DNA of 64,000 nt from Streptomyces sp. TS71-3. GTDB lineage: Bacteria; Actinomycetota; Actinomycetes; Streptomycetales; Streptomycetaceae. Made by a program: the position numbers and the translations under genes. The DNA is taken from positions 9,424-73,423 of the forward strand of contig NZ_BNEL01000002.1 in the NCBI RefSeq assembly GCF_018327685.1, written 5' to 3'. The notes beneath the pieces were generated by a model. That model had not been told where the DNA came from and searched no databases. It saw only the letters and a list, made by a program, of their open reading frames with translations. Shown here piece after piece: positions 35,375 to 47,003 of the stretch; positions within the stretch are counted from its first letter, which is position 1; each line of letters opens with the position of its first letter.

Positions 35375-35866
35375 CCTCGGGATTCTGGAAAGGGGGTGGG
35401 GCGGGACATCGCGGGTGACTTCGAGCGGAGTCCTGAGGGGACATCCTGATAAACGTCGAAGGTGCGGGGGAATCCGGTTGCGGACAGCTCTCCTGCCCAT
35501 ACGGGCGCGGGGTTCCACGGATGGTTCGGGTATTTCCGGAGCGTCGGTTCCGGTGGTCGGTGATCCATCGGCGGGCGCTCGGCCCGGGGAGTTCCCCGCG
35601 CTTTCCGGATTCCGTGTTCGGTGTGTCCAGTATGGAGCGGACGGGGCGCCCGCCGTGTTCTTCGCCGATGGCGGGGAACTACTTTTGCAGGTCGATTCGG
35701 AGGGACCCGGCGCAAAGGCGGGACCGGGTGCGGGCGCGCCGTCCGCCGTCTTCGCCGGGGCGCGCGGGAGGGTGTGCGCGGCGGGAGCCGGCCGCGCGGG
35801 AGTGTGTGCCGCGGCCGCTGGTGCCGGCCGCGCGGTGCCTGCCGGGCTCTCGGCGCCGGCGGCGGG
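35375..35866. other. 490 bp intergenic, no gene seen
   Basis: This lies upstream of the NTF2-like gene and downstream of the IS701-like gene. The half next to 35375 is AT-richer and should hold a promoter. The half next to 35866 has GC-rich inverted segments (around 35780-35865) that may end transcription of the IS701-like gene. Confidence 0.4.
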
Positions 35867-37069
35867 TCATGCGCTGAGGTCGCGGTGGGCGCCGGCCGCG
35901 GCCAACGGGCCCGGGTGCGCCGCGGCCTCGCGCAGCGCGCTGTAGGCGGCGGCGGTCGACACCATCGTCATGTGGTGGTGCCAGCCGCGGAAGGAGCGCC
36001 CCTCGAAGTCGCGCAGCCCGAAGTGCGTCTCCAGGCGCTGCATCCCGGCCCGGCTGCGGGCGGACAGCGAGACCAGGGGCATGACCTCCTCCAAGAGGCC
36101 GCCGGTGACATTGGTGAGCCAGAAGCGCGTCGGTTCCTGCGCCGCGCTGATCTCGCCGATCAGCCTGACGGACTGCTGCGGCGGCGGTTTGACGAGCCGG
36201 GCGGCCGTCGGGACGCGGACGTACTGGGAGATGAGCCGGCCTCTTCGCGCCCTGGTGAGGGAGAGGGCCCCGGCGCCGTGCTGCGCCCCGCTGCCGGTGG
36301 CGTCGCGCAGCACGTCACGGGCGTTGGTGACCGGGCGCGCCGGGTACGCCGCGGCGTCGCCCTTGGTGACGGGGAAGGAGGCGTCGACCTCCACGGCGTA
36401 GTCGATGCCCCTGGCCGTCAGCCAGTTGACCAGGCGCGCGGCGTCGGGCAGGTGCCGCAGGTTGCCGATCACCGGGGCCGGCGAGAGGTGCCAGCGGGTG
36501 CCCATCTCCTCCAGCATGTCGGTGATCTCGGCCCACTCGGGCTTGCCGTACACGTTCTCCGGGATATAGGCGGACCGCCGGAAGGCCGCCTCCTCCCGCC
36601 ACTTTCCGTGGAGGGCGATGCGCCAGTCGACCGGCACGCTCATGGTGTCGGAGGTGAGCACGACACCGAGGCCGAGCTGGCTGTTGACGGTGCGTCCGAG
36701 TTCGGGGACGAATCGCTTCTGGACCCCGACGGAACGCTCGCCGCGCTTGGGAATGACGACGCGTTCGACCGACCACGCCTGGGGGCGGCGGCTCGCCTGC
36801 GCGTGCCGGGCCAGCAGGGCGCGTACCGGTTCCCAGTCCCAGGGGCTCTGGTTGATGAATTGCTGGAGTGATTGCTTCGCCTGGAAGATGGGGAGACTTT
36901 CGGCGATACGACGGACGGACTTTTTACCGTCCACCATTAAGAGTCCGCGCAGGTACACCTCCGCCCACCTGCGCTGATCCATACGCGGCATCGGGCTGAA
37001 GATTTCACTGGCGAATGCGGAAACGTTGTCACATGCGAGGGGTGAGATATCAGCGTTCAGTGTTGACAT
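35867..37069 (-). CDS. IS701-like transposase-type protein within the metabolic cluster
   Basis: The 400-residue product has the IS701/IS4 layout: WAEVYLRGLLMVDGKKSVRR and FINQSPWDWEPVRALLARHA at the start, VVIPKRGERSVGVQKRFVPE, GIDYAVEVDASFPVT, and SFRGWHHHMTMVSTAAAYSA near the end. A ribosome binding site (GAGG) supports the ATG at 37069. I see no terminal inverted repeats, and it is flanked directly by cluster genes. Such IS701-like proteins often sit inside Streptomyces biosynthetic clusters, and whether they still transpose is unclear. Confidence 0.78.
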   Translation of the reverse strand: MSTLNADISPLACDNVSAFASEIFSPMPRMDQRRWAEVYLRGLLMVDGKKSVRRIAESLPIFQAKQSLQQFINQSPWDWEPVRALLARHAQASRRPQAWSVERVVIPKRGERSVGVQKRFVPELGRTVNSQLGLGVVLTSDTMSVPVDWRIALHGKWREEAAFRRSAYIPENVYGKPEWAEITDMLEEMGTRWHLSPAPVIGNLRHLPDAARLVNWLTARGIDYAVEVDASFPVTKGDAAAYPARPVTNARDVLRDATGSGAQHGAGALSLTRARRGRLISQYVRVPTAARLVKPPPQQSVRLIGEISAAQEPTRFWLTNVTGGLLEEVMPLVSLSARSRAGMQRLETHFGLRDFEGRSFRGWHHHMTMVSTAAAYSALREAAAHPGPLAAAGAHRDLSA

Positions 37070-37595
37070 TCCTGTCCTCATTCCCGGGGGAGGGGCACGG
37101 CAACGGCACCGATACTCCCCCACAGGCGTCTCGCGACGGGCAAGTGCGACTTAACGTAGTCGTGGACGATCGATTTACCCGTCGGTTTCACTGTCATGGG
37201 CGCAGCGAAAGGGTGCCTGCGCATGCCGGAAGAATGCCTGGCGGATGCCGGGCATTCGCAGAGGTGATGTCGCTTTTAGCTGTATCAGCCGGGCGGGTGC
37301 CCGAGGGGGCCGTCGCCGGGGAGCGCGTTAACGCGGTGCCGCCGACGACGGCCGGGTCCGGAGTGAACCGAACGGTAACTTTTTGCCGCCGGCCCGCCGG
37401 CCGCTCGCCGGCGAGCGGCCGGGGCCGGACCGGTGCCCGCGCATGACCTGTAACGACGCCGAGTGTGCGATCACGTTTCCCCCGTGGTCCTCGGTTCCGT
37501 CTCGTGGCGCGCGAGGCACTTACGAGACGCTCCGGACACTAACCTACTCAACACTCGGTATGTTCATGCGGAGCCCGAGAGCGTTGACCAAGGCT
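37070..37595. other. 525 bp intergenic between mak and the IS701-like gene
   Basis: No gene is visible on either strand. It contains the promoter region of the IS701-like gene, which is AT-richer around 37140-37200, and a long perfect palindrome at 37397-37422. Confidence 0.45.
37397..37422. terminator. Perfect 26-bp palindrome, probable terminator of glgE-treS-mak
   Basis: CCGGCCGCTCGCC is followed directly by its reverse complement. It lies 174 bp past the mak stop in non-coding DNA. A strong hairpin without a U-tract is usual for Streptomyces terminators, but the lack of a loop also fits a dimer binding site. Confidence 0.5.
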
Positions 37596-39119
37596 TTACC
37601 AGCCGGAGTCGGTGCCGAGGAGCCGGCCGATGGCGCGGAGCGGATTCCAGGCCCAGTCGGGGCGGTTGCGGGTCTCGTACAGCACCTCGTAGACGGCCTT
37701 GTCCAACTGGTACGCGGCCAGCAGCGGGGCGCGGGCACGGGAGCGCGGGTCCACGCGGGACGCGGCCGCGTAGCCGTCGCAGAAGGCCCCCTGCATACGC
37801 CGCGCCCACGCCTCCGCGACCGCCCCGGCGGGGCCCGGGACGCGGTCCGCGGCGCCCAGCACGTGGTACGCCGCATAACTGAAGGACCGCAGCATGCCGG
37901 CGACGTCCCGCACCGGTGACGCCATGGCGCGGCGCTCCGTGAGGGGCCGCGCGGGCTCCCCCTCGAAGTCGATCAGCAGCCATCCGTCCGGGGCGCGGAG
38001 CACCTGTCCCAGGTGGAGGTCGCCGTGCACGCGCTGCACCCGGCCGGCGGCCTCCGGCTCCATGCCGGCCACCGCCGCGAACGCCTCGCGCAGCGCCTTC
38101 TCGTACGGAGCGAGCCGCGGTACCGCCTCCAGCGCCAGGTCGAGACGGTTCGTCATGGCGCCCGCCAGGCGGGCCAGCCCGGGCCGGCCGAGCGGCCTGC
38201 TGCCGCCGACGGCCGCCAGCTCACGGTGGACGGCCGCCACCGCCTCACCGAGCCGCCACGCCTCACCGACGCCCGCCGCCTCCGCGGTGCTCGCAGCCTC
38301 CGCCGCGCTCGCCGCCGTGCCGCCCCGGGTCCCGCCGGTCGCGCCGGCACCGTCCGTCCGGCCACCGGACCCGCCGGCACCGCCCGCCGGCGCGGCCGCC
38401 CCGCCGGGGAGCGGCAGGCGGCGCAGGTCGCGCAGGGCCAGGTCCCAGCCGCTCGGCGCGTCCTCGGCGTACTCCTGGAGCGTGGCGTACGTGGGCCCGT
38501 CCGCCGCGGGGCCCTCGATCGAACCCAGCAGCCGCGGCACATGGGCGGAACCCGCCACGTGCAGCATGCGGTGCAGCTCCAGGTCGGGGTTGCTGCCGGG
38601 GCCGAGCCTGCGGAAGACCTTCAGCAGGTAGCGGCCGTCCACCACCACCGAGCTGTTGCTCTGCTCGACCCCGAGCGGCCGGCTCGACGGGACGGGGTGC
38701 GGCGGGCGCATCCCGGGGCTCTCCGCGCGGAAGCGCAGCCCGTCGGTGCGGGTGCCTCGGGCGATCAGGCCCACGAGACACGAGGTCAGCTCCGGATCCG
38801 CCAGGGCATCGTAGACGACGGTGTCCCGGTCGCGGGCGACGACGGCCAGGGTGCCGGCCGCCGCCGGGAGACGGGAGGACACCCCGAGCGGCACCTGGTA
38901 GTCCTCCGGCGGCCCCCCGTCCGCGAAGTGGGCGCGGGCCACCACGATCACGCCCTCGGGGCCGCCCGGCGGCCGTGCCTCGCGGAAGGGCAGACAGTGC
39001 TCCACACCGACGTGGCGCAGCGGCCGCCCCTTGCCCGCGAACCAGCGCTGCGTCGGCAGCCACACGGTCAGCGAGGCCGCGAGCCGCGCGCTCCAGGTGA
39101 CACGGGCGGGCGCGGTCAT
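37596..39119 (-). CDS. mak: Maltokinase (Pep2/Mak type)
   Basis: The 507-residue product starts at an ATG overlapping the treS stop (ATGA). The N-terminal cap has [13 protein letters not shown]. The kinase part shows [20 protein letters not shown], the catalytic loop [13 protein letters not shown] and the metal site [14 protein letters not shown], all typical of actinobacterial maltokinases. A Gly/Ala-rich insertion near residues 250-290 is low complexity. The enzyme phosphorylates maltose with ATP to maltose 1-phosphate, the donor for GlgE; maltose comes from TreS acting on trehalose. Confidence 0.92.
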   Translation of the reverse strand: MTAPARVTWSARLAASLTVWLPTQRWFAGKGRPLRHVGVEHCLPFREARPPGGPEGVIVVARAHFADGGPPEDYQVPLGVSSRLPAAAGTLAVVARDRDTVVYDALADPELTSCLVGLIARGTRTDGLRFRAESPGMRPPHPVPSSRPLGVEQSNSSVVVDGRYLLKVFRRLGPGSNPDLELHRMLHVAGSAHVPRLLGSIEGPAADGPTYATLQEYAEDAPSGWDLALRDLRRLPLPGGAAAPAGGAGGSGGRTDGAGATGGTRGGTAASAAEAASTAEAAGVGEAWRLGEAVAAVHRELAAVGGSRPLGRPGLARLAGAMTNRLDLALEAVPRLAPYEKALREAFAAVAGMEPEAAGRVQRVHGDLHLGQVLRAPDGWLLIDFEGEPARPLTERRAMASPVRDVAGMLRSFSYAAYHVLGAADRVPGPAGAVAEAWARRMQGAFCDGYAAASRVDPRSRARAPLLAAYQLDKAVYEVLYETRNRPDWAWNPLRAIGRLLGTDSGW

Positions 39120-40862
39120 GACGTCTCCTTCGCGTCCGTCAGGGAGAACCACAGGAACCCGTGTCCGCCCAGGGTGAGCCGGTAGGGGTCGCCGGTGACG
39201 CGGGGAAACGTGACGTCCCCGGTCAGCTCGGTCGGTACGGCGCCGGCCTCCGCGCCGAGGTGGAGGGTGGCCGGCTGCGGGGAGGCGGAGAAGTTGTGCA
39301 CGCAGACCAGGACGTCCTCGTCGCCCTCCGCTCCGGTGAGCCGCCTGATGTAGGCGAGGACGGCCTCGTTGTCCGTCTCCAGCTCCTCGAAGGTGCCGAG
39401 CCCGAAGGCCGGGTGGCGGCGGCGCACGTCGAGCATGCGGCGGGTCCAGTGCAGCAGGGACGACTGCTCAGCCGCCTGCCGTTCGACGTTGACGGCCGCG
39501 TAGTCGTAGGCCGGGTCCATGACGACCGGCAGACCGAGGCGGCCCGGATTCGCCGTGGAGAAGCCGGCGTTCCGGCCGGAGGACCACTGCATGGGGGTGC
39601 GGACCGCGTCACGGTCGGGCAGCCAGATGTTGTCGCCCATACCGATCTCGTCGCCGTAGTACAGGATCGGCGAGCCCGGCAGGGAGAGCAGCAGCGCGGT
39701 GAGCAGCTGGATCTGGTTGCGGTCGTTGTCGAGCAGCGGCGCGAGCCGTCTGCGGATACCGAGGTTGGCGCGCATCCGCGGGTCCTTGGCGTACTCCGCG
39801 TACATGTAGTCGCGTTCCTCGTCGGTCACCATTTCGAGGGTCAGCTCGTCGTGGTTGCGCAGGAAGATGCCCCACTGGCTGCCGGACGGGATCGGCGGTG
39901 TCTGGGCCAGCACCTCGGACACCGGCAGCCGGCTCTCGCGGCGCAGCGCCATGAAGATGCGCGGCATGAGGGGGAAGTGGAAGGCCATGTGCGCCTCGTC
40001 GCCGCCGGAGGGCGCGTCCCCGAAGTACTGCACGGCGTCGATGGGCCACTGGTTGGCCTCGGCCAGCAGCACACGGCCGGGGTACTCGTCGTCGACGATC
40101 TTACGTACGAGCTTCAGGAAGTCGTGCGTCCGGGGCAGGTTCTCGCCGTTGGTGCCCTCCTCGACGAAGAGGTAGGGCACCGCGTCCATGCGGAAACCGT
40201 CGATGCCGAGGTCGAGCCAGAACCGCACGACGTCGAGCATGGCGTCCTGGACGCGGGGGTTCTCGTAGTTGAGGTCCGGCTGGTGGCTGAAGAAGCGGTG
40301 CCAGTAGAACTGGCCGCGCACCGGGTCGTGGTTCCAGTTGGACTCCTCCGTGTCCACGAAGATGACACGGGCATCCGGGTAGCCGCTGTCGTCGTCGGCC
40401 CAGACGTAGAAGTCGCCGTAGGGCCCCTCCGGGCCGCGGCGGGAGGCCTGGAACCACGGGTGCTGGTCGGAGGTGTGGTTCATCACCAGGTCGGTGATGA
40501 CACGCATGCCTCGGTCGTGCGCGGCGTCCAGCAGCTCCACGAAGTCGGAGATGGTGCCGAACTCCGGCAGCACCGCCCGGTAGTCGCTGATGTCGTAGCC
40601 CCCGTCGCGCAGCGGAGAGGCGAAGAAGGGCGGCAGCCAGAGGCAGTCGACGCCCAGCCACTGGAGGTAGTCCAGCTTCTCCGTGAGCCCGCGCAGGTCG
40701 CCGGTGCCGTCGGCGTTGCTGTCGTAGAAGGAGCGGACGAGCACTTCGTAGAAGACCGCGCGCTTGTACCAGTCGGCGTCGACGGGCAGGGCCCGTGCGC
40801 TGTGGTAGTCCTCCGCGCGCACCTCGGGCAGGTCTCCCGCCCGTGTGCCGTCGCCGGGTCGG

Positions 40863-40870
<8 letters not shown>
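39116..40870 (-). CDS. treS: Trehalose synthase / maltose alpha-D-glucosyltransferase
   Basis: The 584-residue GH13 enzyme has the usual actinobacterial TreS length. Conserved regions are [28 protein letters not shown] (nucleophile Asp), [11 protein letters not shown] (acid/base Glu) and [11 protein letters not shown]. TreS interconverts trehalose and maltose. The stop overlaps mak and the start overlaps the glgE stop by 8 bp, so the three enzymes of the GlgE pathway are one translation-coupled unit. Confidence 0.95.
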
Positions 40871-42845
<1,975 letters not shown>

Positions 42846-43275
42846 TCGTGAAAGCCCTCTCTTTCCGCGTTTTCTCCACCCTCGGGGCGGCGGGATGCCG
42901 AGGGAAGCATTCCGGCCGTATCGCGGTGCACTTCGCGGACTTGGCCAAGTGGCAGCGTAAATGTGAGAGGCGGGAATTCCGGTGCGGAACCGGGGGCGAA
43001 TGCTGCTGGCCGGTTCCGTTGCGGGTTCGCTCAACCGCAGGTCAGTGATGGTACGGGTAGGCGGGTGTCCACTCTGGCACAGTCTCGGGTGCCCGGACGG
43101 CGACTGCCCGGGCCGGTGCGCAACTGCGTCAACTTCCCATAGTTGTAGTCATGTCCGAGCCGTTCGTTGCAGCATGTATCAATTCCCGTATCTACTCGGT
43201 CCTGTTCGGCGGATGTCATTCTCCGCCGGCTGCGGGGACCGACCCGCGTAACTCGTGATTAACACGGAGGAAAAA
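42846..43275. promoter_or_regulatory. 430-bp divergent promoter region between the glgE operon and the DJ-1/ThDP operon
   Basis: No gene is supported on either strand. Both operons must start here. The stretch 43120-43230 is AT-richer and includes the inverted pair CAACTT-CCCAT-AGTTG near 43130, a possible operator. GGAGG just before 43276 decides the start of the forward gene. Confidence 0.55.
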
Positions 43276-44103
43276 GTGTCGCAACGAATTCTCGTGGTGC
43301 TTTCGGAATACGGCTATTGGGGTGAGGAACTCGTCGGCCCGCTGGAGGCGTTCGACGCCCGCGGGTACCGCGTCACCTTCGCCACGCCCACCGGCAAGCG
43401 GGCCCGCGCGCTGCCGCCGAGCCTCGACCCCGACTACATCGACCCGCCGCTGGGCCGCTCCGTCACCAGCCACGACATGGCCCGCAAGGCCCGGGCGCTC
43501 GACGAGTCCTCCCGCCTCGACAACCCGCTGAGCCTGGCGGACCTGATTCCCGAACGCCCGTACTACAGCGCCCTCAACCACCTGCGGGAGCTGGAGGACT
43601 ACAACCGCCGGCTCCAGTCCGCCACGTCCGACCTGGTGGCAGGGTTCGACGCGCTCGTCATCGTAGGCGGCAGCGGCCCGATCGTGGACCTCGCCAACAA
43701 CGAGCGGCTGCACGAGGTCGTCCTGGCCTTCGCCGCCGCCAACAAGCCGATCCTCGCCGAGTGCTACGGCGTGGCCGTGCTGGCCTTCGCCCGGGACCTG
43801 GAGACGCGGGAGAGCCTGCTTCGGGGCAAGCACGTGACCGGGCACCCCAAGGAGTACGACTACAAGGACGGCACCGGCTTCATCGGCGTGGACTTCAACA
43901 TGGGCCCGCCGCCGTACCCGCTGGAGTACATCCTCCGCGACGCCACCGGGCCCGAGGGCGGCTTCCACGGCAACGTCGGCAAGGAGACGTCCGTCATCGT
44001 CGACTACCCCTTCGTCACCGGCCGGTCCACCCCGGACTCCGTCCTCTCCGGCGAGCTGCTGGTGCAGACGCTGGAGAACGGCCTGCGCCGGTACGGCTGG
44101 TAG
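43276..44103 (+). CDS. DJ-1/PfpI-family protein (class I glutamine-amidotransferase-like fold), first
   Basis: The 275-residue product starts at a GTG with GGAGG six bases upstream; an in-frame GTG seven codons earlier lacks a site. It begins RILVVLSEYGYWGEELVGPL, contains FDALVIVGGSGPIVDLANN, and has the nucleophile elbow PILAECYGVAVLAF with Cys. Relatives include Hsp31-type glyoxalases and isocyanide hydratases. It is longer than usual, with inserted ASLDPDYIDPPLG-like and KEYDYKDGTGFIG segments. It leads the forward operon. Confidence 0.85.
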   Translation: MSQRILVVLSEYGYWGEELVGPLEAFDARGYRVTFATPTGKRARALPPSLDPDYIDPPLGRSVTSHDMARKARALDESSRLDNPLSLADLIPERPYYSALNHLRELEDYNRRLQSATSDLVAGFDALVIVGGSGPIVDLANNERLHEVVLAFAAANKPILAECYGVAVLAFARDLETRESLLRGKHVTGHPKEYDYKDGTGFIGVDFNMGPPPYPLEYILRDATGPEGGFHGNVGKETSVIVDYPFVTGRSTPDSVLSGELLVQTLENGLRRYGW

Positions 44104-44143
44104 GGCTGCGCACCACATCCCCGATCAGAGGAAGGACAGCACC

Positions 44144-45754
44144 ATGCGAGCCAGACCAGGGAAGACCGCTGTTTTCGAGCAGTTCGCGGCCGACGGCATC
44201 ACCTACATGTTCGGGAACCCCGGCACCGTCGAACAGGGCTTTTTGGACGAGGTGCGACGGTCCGGCGTCTCGTACCTGCTGGGGCTCCACGAGGGCGTCG
44301 CGGTGGGCATGGCGGACGGCTACGCCCGCGCCGCCCAGCGGCCCGCCCTGGTCCAGCTCCACAGCGGGGTCGGCCTGGGCAACGGCATCGGCATGCTCTA
44401 CCAGGCCAAGCGGGGCGGTTCACCGCTGGTGGTCCTGGTGGGCGAGGCCGGTGTGCGCTACGACGCGATGGACGGGCAGATGGCGGCCGACCTCGTGTCC
44501 ATGGCGAAACCCGTGACCAAGTACGCGACCCGCGTACTGGACCCGGCGTCGACCCTGCGGGTGCTGCGGCGCGCCGTCAAGATCGCCATGACGCCGCCCC
44601 GCGGCCCCGTCGTGGTGGTGCTTCCGGCCGACGTGCTCGACCAGATCACCACCGAACCCGCCGTCCCCACGCCCCTGCTCGACACGAGCGCCGCGCCGGC
44701 CCCCGCCACCGTGTCGCGCGCCGCCGACATCCTGCTCGGCGCGCGGCGCCCGCTCGTCCTGATGGGCGACGGGGTGGCGGTCAGCGGGGCGCAGGAGGAA
44801 CTCACCCGGGTCGCCGAGCGGCTGGGCGCCCCGGTGTGGGGGGTCAACTCCTCCGAGACCAACTTCGACACCACGCACGCGCTGTACGGCGGGCAGCTCG
44901 GCCACATGTTCGGCGCGGACAGCGCCCGGGTGGTCCGTGACGCCGACGGCGTCCTGATCGTGGGCACCTATGTTTTCCCCGAGGTCTTCCCCTCGCTTCA
45001 GAGCCCCTTCCGGGACGACGCCCGCATCGTCCACATCGACCTGGACGCGTACGAGATCGCGAAGAACTTCCCCGTGGAGCTCGGCGTGGTCGCCGACCCC
45101 CGGGCGGCGCTCGGGGCACTCGCCGGCGAGCTCGAACGGCGAGGCCCGCTCACGCCGCGGGCACCGGCAGCCGCCCGCCCGCCCGTCCCGGCCGCCACCG
45201 ACGGGGAATCCCTGATGGAGCGCTTCGTGCGGGAGCTGTCCGCGCAGGCCCCCGCCGACCTGGCCGTCTTCGACGAGGCGCTGACCGCGTCGGGCCCGAT
45301 CGCCGCCCACCTGCCGGCGCGGCGCCCCGGGGACTTCTTCCAGACCCGCGGCGGCTCCCTGGGCGTCGGCATCCCCGGCGCGCTCGGCGTCAAGCTGGCC
45401 CGCCCCGAGCTGCCCGTCGTGGGCTTCACCGGCGACGGCGGCAGCATGTACACCATCCAGGCGCTGTGGACCGCGGCCCGCTACGGCATCGACGCCAAGC
45501 TGGTGATCTGCAACAACCGCCGGTACCGGCTCCTGGACCTGAACATCGAGCAGTACTGGCGCGAGCTGGGCATCCCGCCGCACGCCGGGCCGGACGCCTT
45601 CGACCTGTCCGATCCGGAACTCCGCTTCAGCACCCTGGCCGAGTCCATGGGCGTGCCCGCCCAGCGGGTGGAGCGGCCGGACCAGGTGGAGCAGGCGGTG
45701 CGCACCATGCTCGCCCACCAGGGCCCCTACCTCATCGACCTGGCCACCGACTGA
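44144..45754 (+). CDS. Thiamine-diphosphate-dependent enzyme, benzoylformate decarboxylase-like
   Basis: The 536-residue three-domain ThDP enzyme has the cofactor-activating Glu in LGLHEGVAVGMADGYARA and LVQLHSGVGLGNGIG, where His matches the active-site His of benzoylformate decarboxylase. The magnesium-ThDP motif runs from GFTGDGGSMYTIQ to VICNN. Family members decarboxylate 2-keto acids or join them to aldehydes. GGAAGGA precedes the ATG. Its place between a DJ-1/PfpI protein and an NTF2-like protein suggests keto-acid or dicarbonyl chemistry; the substrate is unknown. Confidence 0.88.
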   Translation: MRARPGKTAVFEQFAADGITYMFGNPGTVEQGFLDEVRRSGVSYLLGLHEGVAVGMADGYARAAQRPALVQLHSGVGLGNGIGMLYQAKRGGSPLVVLVGEAGVRYDAMDGQMAADLVSMAKPVTKYATRVLDPASTLRVLRRAVKIAMTPPRGPVVVVLPADVLDQITTEPAVPTPLLDTSAAPAPATVSRAADILLGARRPLVLMGDGVAVSGAQEELTRVAERLGAPVWGVNSSETNFDTTHALYGGQLGHMFGADSARVVRDADGVLIVGTYVFPEVFPSLQSPFRDDARIVHIDLDAYEIAKNFPVELGVVADPRAALGALAGELERRGPLTPRAPAAARPPVPAATDGESLMERFVRELSAQAPADLAVFDEALTASGPIAAHLPARRPGDFFQTRGGSLGVGIPGALGVKLARPELPVVGFTGDGGSMYTIQALWTAARYGIDAKLVICNNRRYRLLDLNIEQYWRELGIPPHAGPDAFDLSDPELRFSTLAESMGVPAQRVERPDQVEQAVRTMLAHQGPYLIDLATD

Positions 45755-45788
45755 GGGCGCCCGAGCGCGCACCCGAAAGGACATCACC

Positions 45789-46202
45789 ATGACATCTGCC
45801 CCCTCCCGGCCCGTACTCTCCGTGGACGCCGTCCACCGGCTCGTCGACCAGTGGCGCGCGGCCCTCGCCCGGCGGGCACCGGTGGAGGAACTGCTGCCCC
45901 ACCTGGCCAACGGCCTGCTGGTGGACCTGCCGGGCCGCATCGTGCGGGGCGCCCAGGACTTCAGGCACTGGTACGGGGAGAGCGGCGGCCAGGCCGCGCT
46001 CTGCGACGACCGCCCCGGCGCGGACGAGGTCCGCGTCCGGGTGGTCTCCCCGGTCCACGCCCAGGTCACCCTCCAGGACCCCGGCTCGTCGCCCGACGCC
46101 CCGGCCCCGCTCGCCCGCCAGACGTGGTGGGTCGTCCTCCAGGACGGCGTACCGCGCATCCGCACCATGGCGTTCCTCCAGCCGGCTCCGCAGCCCGCCT
46201 GA
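45789..46202 (+). CDS. NTF2-like protein of the forward operon
   Basis: The 137-residue product has the pattern VDQWRAALARRAPVEELLPH, RGAQDFRHWYGES and ARQTWWVVLQDGVPRIRTMA. It is paralogous to the reverse-strand gene at 34955-35374. AAGGA lies ahead of the ATG. It is likely a lyase, isomerase or binding protein acting next to the ThDP enzyme. Confidence 0.75.
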   Translation: MTSAPSRPVLSVDAVHRLVDQWRAALARRAPVEELLPHLANGLLVDLPGRIVRGAQDFRHWYGESGGQAALCDDRPGADEVRVRVVSPVHAQVTLQDPGSSPDAPAPLARQTWWVVLQDGVPRIRTMAFLQPAPQPA

Positions 46203-46272
46203 GCCGGCACCGCCCCCGGCGGCCCGGGGCCGGCACATCACCGCCCCGGGCCGCCCCCTTCGTTTCTCCGTG

Positions 46273-46330
46273 CCGGACCGGCCCGCCGCCTTCGTACCGG
46301 AGCCCGGACCGGCCCGCCGCCTTCGTACCG
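46273..46330. repeat. Short tandem duplication in the gap before the second DJ-1 gene
   Basis: The 27-bp sequence CCGGACCGGCCCGCCGCCTT plus CGTACCG occurs at 46273-46299 and again at 46304-46330, a period of 31 bp. It lies between two genes of the operon and could form alternative hairpins. Confidence 0.85.
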
Positions 46331-46373
46331 CACCGACCCGCTCCGACCGACGAACGGAAGAGGACCGACCGAT

Positions 46374-47003
46374 ATGACCACCGCGACACCGTCCACGATC
46401 CTGCCACCCGGGCGCCTGCCCGGCCGCCGGATAGGCATCCTGATGGAGAGCGACTTCGTCGAGGACGAGATCGCCTACTACCAGCACCGGTTCCTGGAGG
46501 AGGGCGCCGAGGTCGTCCTGCTGACCCGGCTGTGGGGCCGCCCCTCGCTCACCTTCCGCGGGCACGACTACCGCGCCGAGGTGACCGTCCACAACGACCT
46601 GGAGAGCCTCGACTACGGGGAACTCTCCCAGTACTCCGCCCTGATCGTGCCCTCCGGCATGGTCGCCGACCGCCTGCGCTACAGCGAGGACGTGACCCAG
46701 CAGGCGCCCGCCGTCGACCTCCTGCGCCGCGCCTTCCGCCTCCCGCACCTCATCAAGGCCTTCTCCTGCCACGGCCTGCTGCTCATGTCGGCCGCCCGCG
46801 ACAGCATGCGCGACCGGCGGGTCACCGCCCACAACAACCTGGTCGGCGACGTCCGCAACATGGGCGCCGTCTACACCAACCAGGACCTGGTCGTCGACGG
46901 CGACCTGGTGACCTCGCGCACCGTGGACGAGCGCCACCTGCTCGCCCGCGCGGTCATCGAACTCCTCGTGGCGGCGAAGCAGGACCCGGCGGTGGCGCGG
47001 TGA
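46374..47003 (+). CDS. DJ-1/PfpI-family protein, second
   Basis: The 209-residue product includes RRIGILMESDFVEDEIAYYQ, EEGAEVVLLTRLWG, SALIVPSGMVADRLRY and the nucleophile elbow IKAFSCHGLLLMSA with Cys. It differs clearly from the first DJ-1-like protein of the operon, so the two probably have separate tasks. Its stop overlaps the start of the epimerase gene (GTGA). Confidence 0.85.
   Translation: MTTATPSTILPPGRLPGRRIGILMESDFVEDEIAYYQHRFLEEGAEVVLLTRLWGRPSLTFRGHDYRAEVTVHNDLESLDYGELSQYSALIVPSGMVADRLRYSEDVTQQAPAVDLLRRAFRLPHLIKAFSCHGLLLMSAARDSMRDRRVTAHNNLVGDVRNMGAVYTNQDLVVDGDLVTSRTVDERHLLARAVIELLVAAKQDPAVAR

Noticed and set aside
35867..37069. A complete IS701 insertion sequence
   Set aside because: No inverted repeats or target duplication were found around the gene, so only the gene is annotated.
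45851..47002. N-terminal extension of the AGE epimerase
   Set aside because: The open frame overlaps the NTF2-like and DJ-1 genes; the GTG at 47000 with a GTGA overlap is a natural start.
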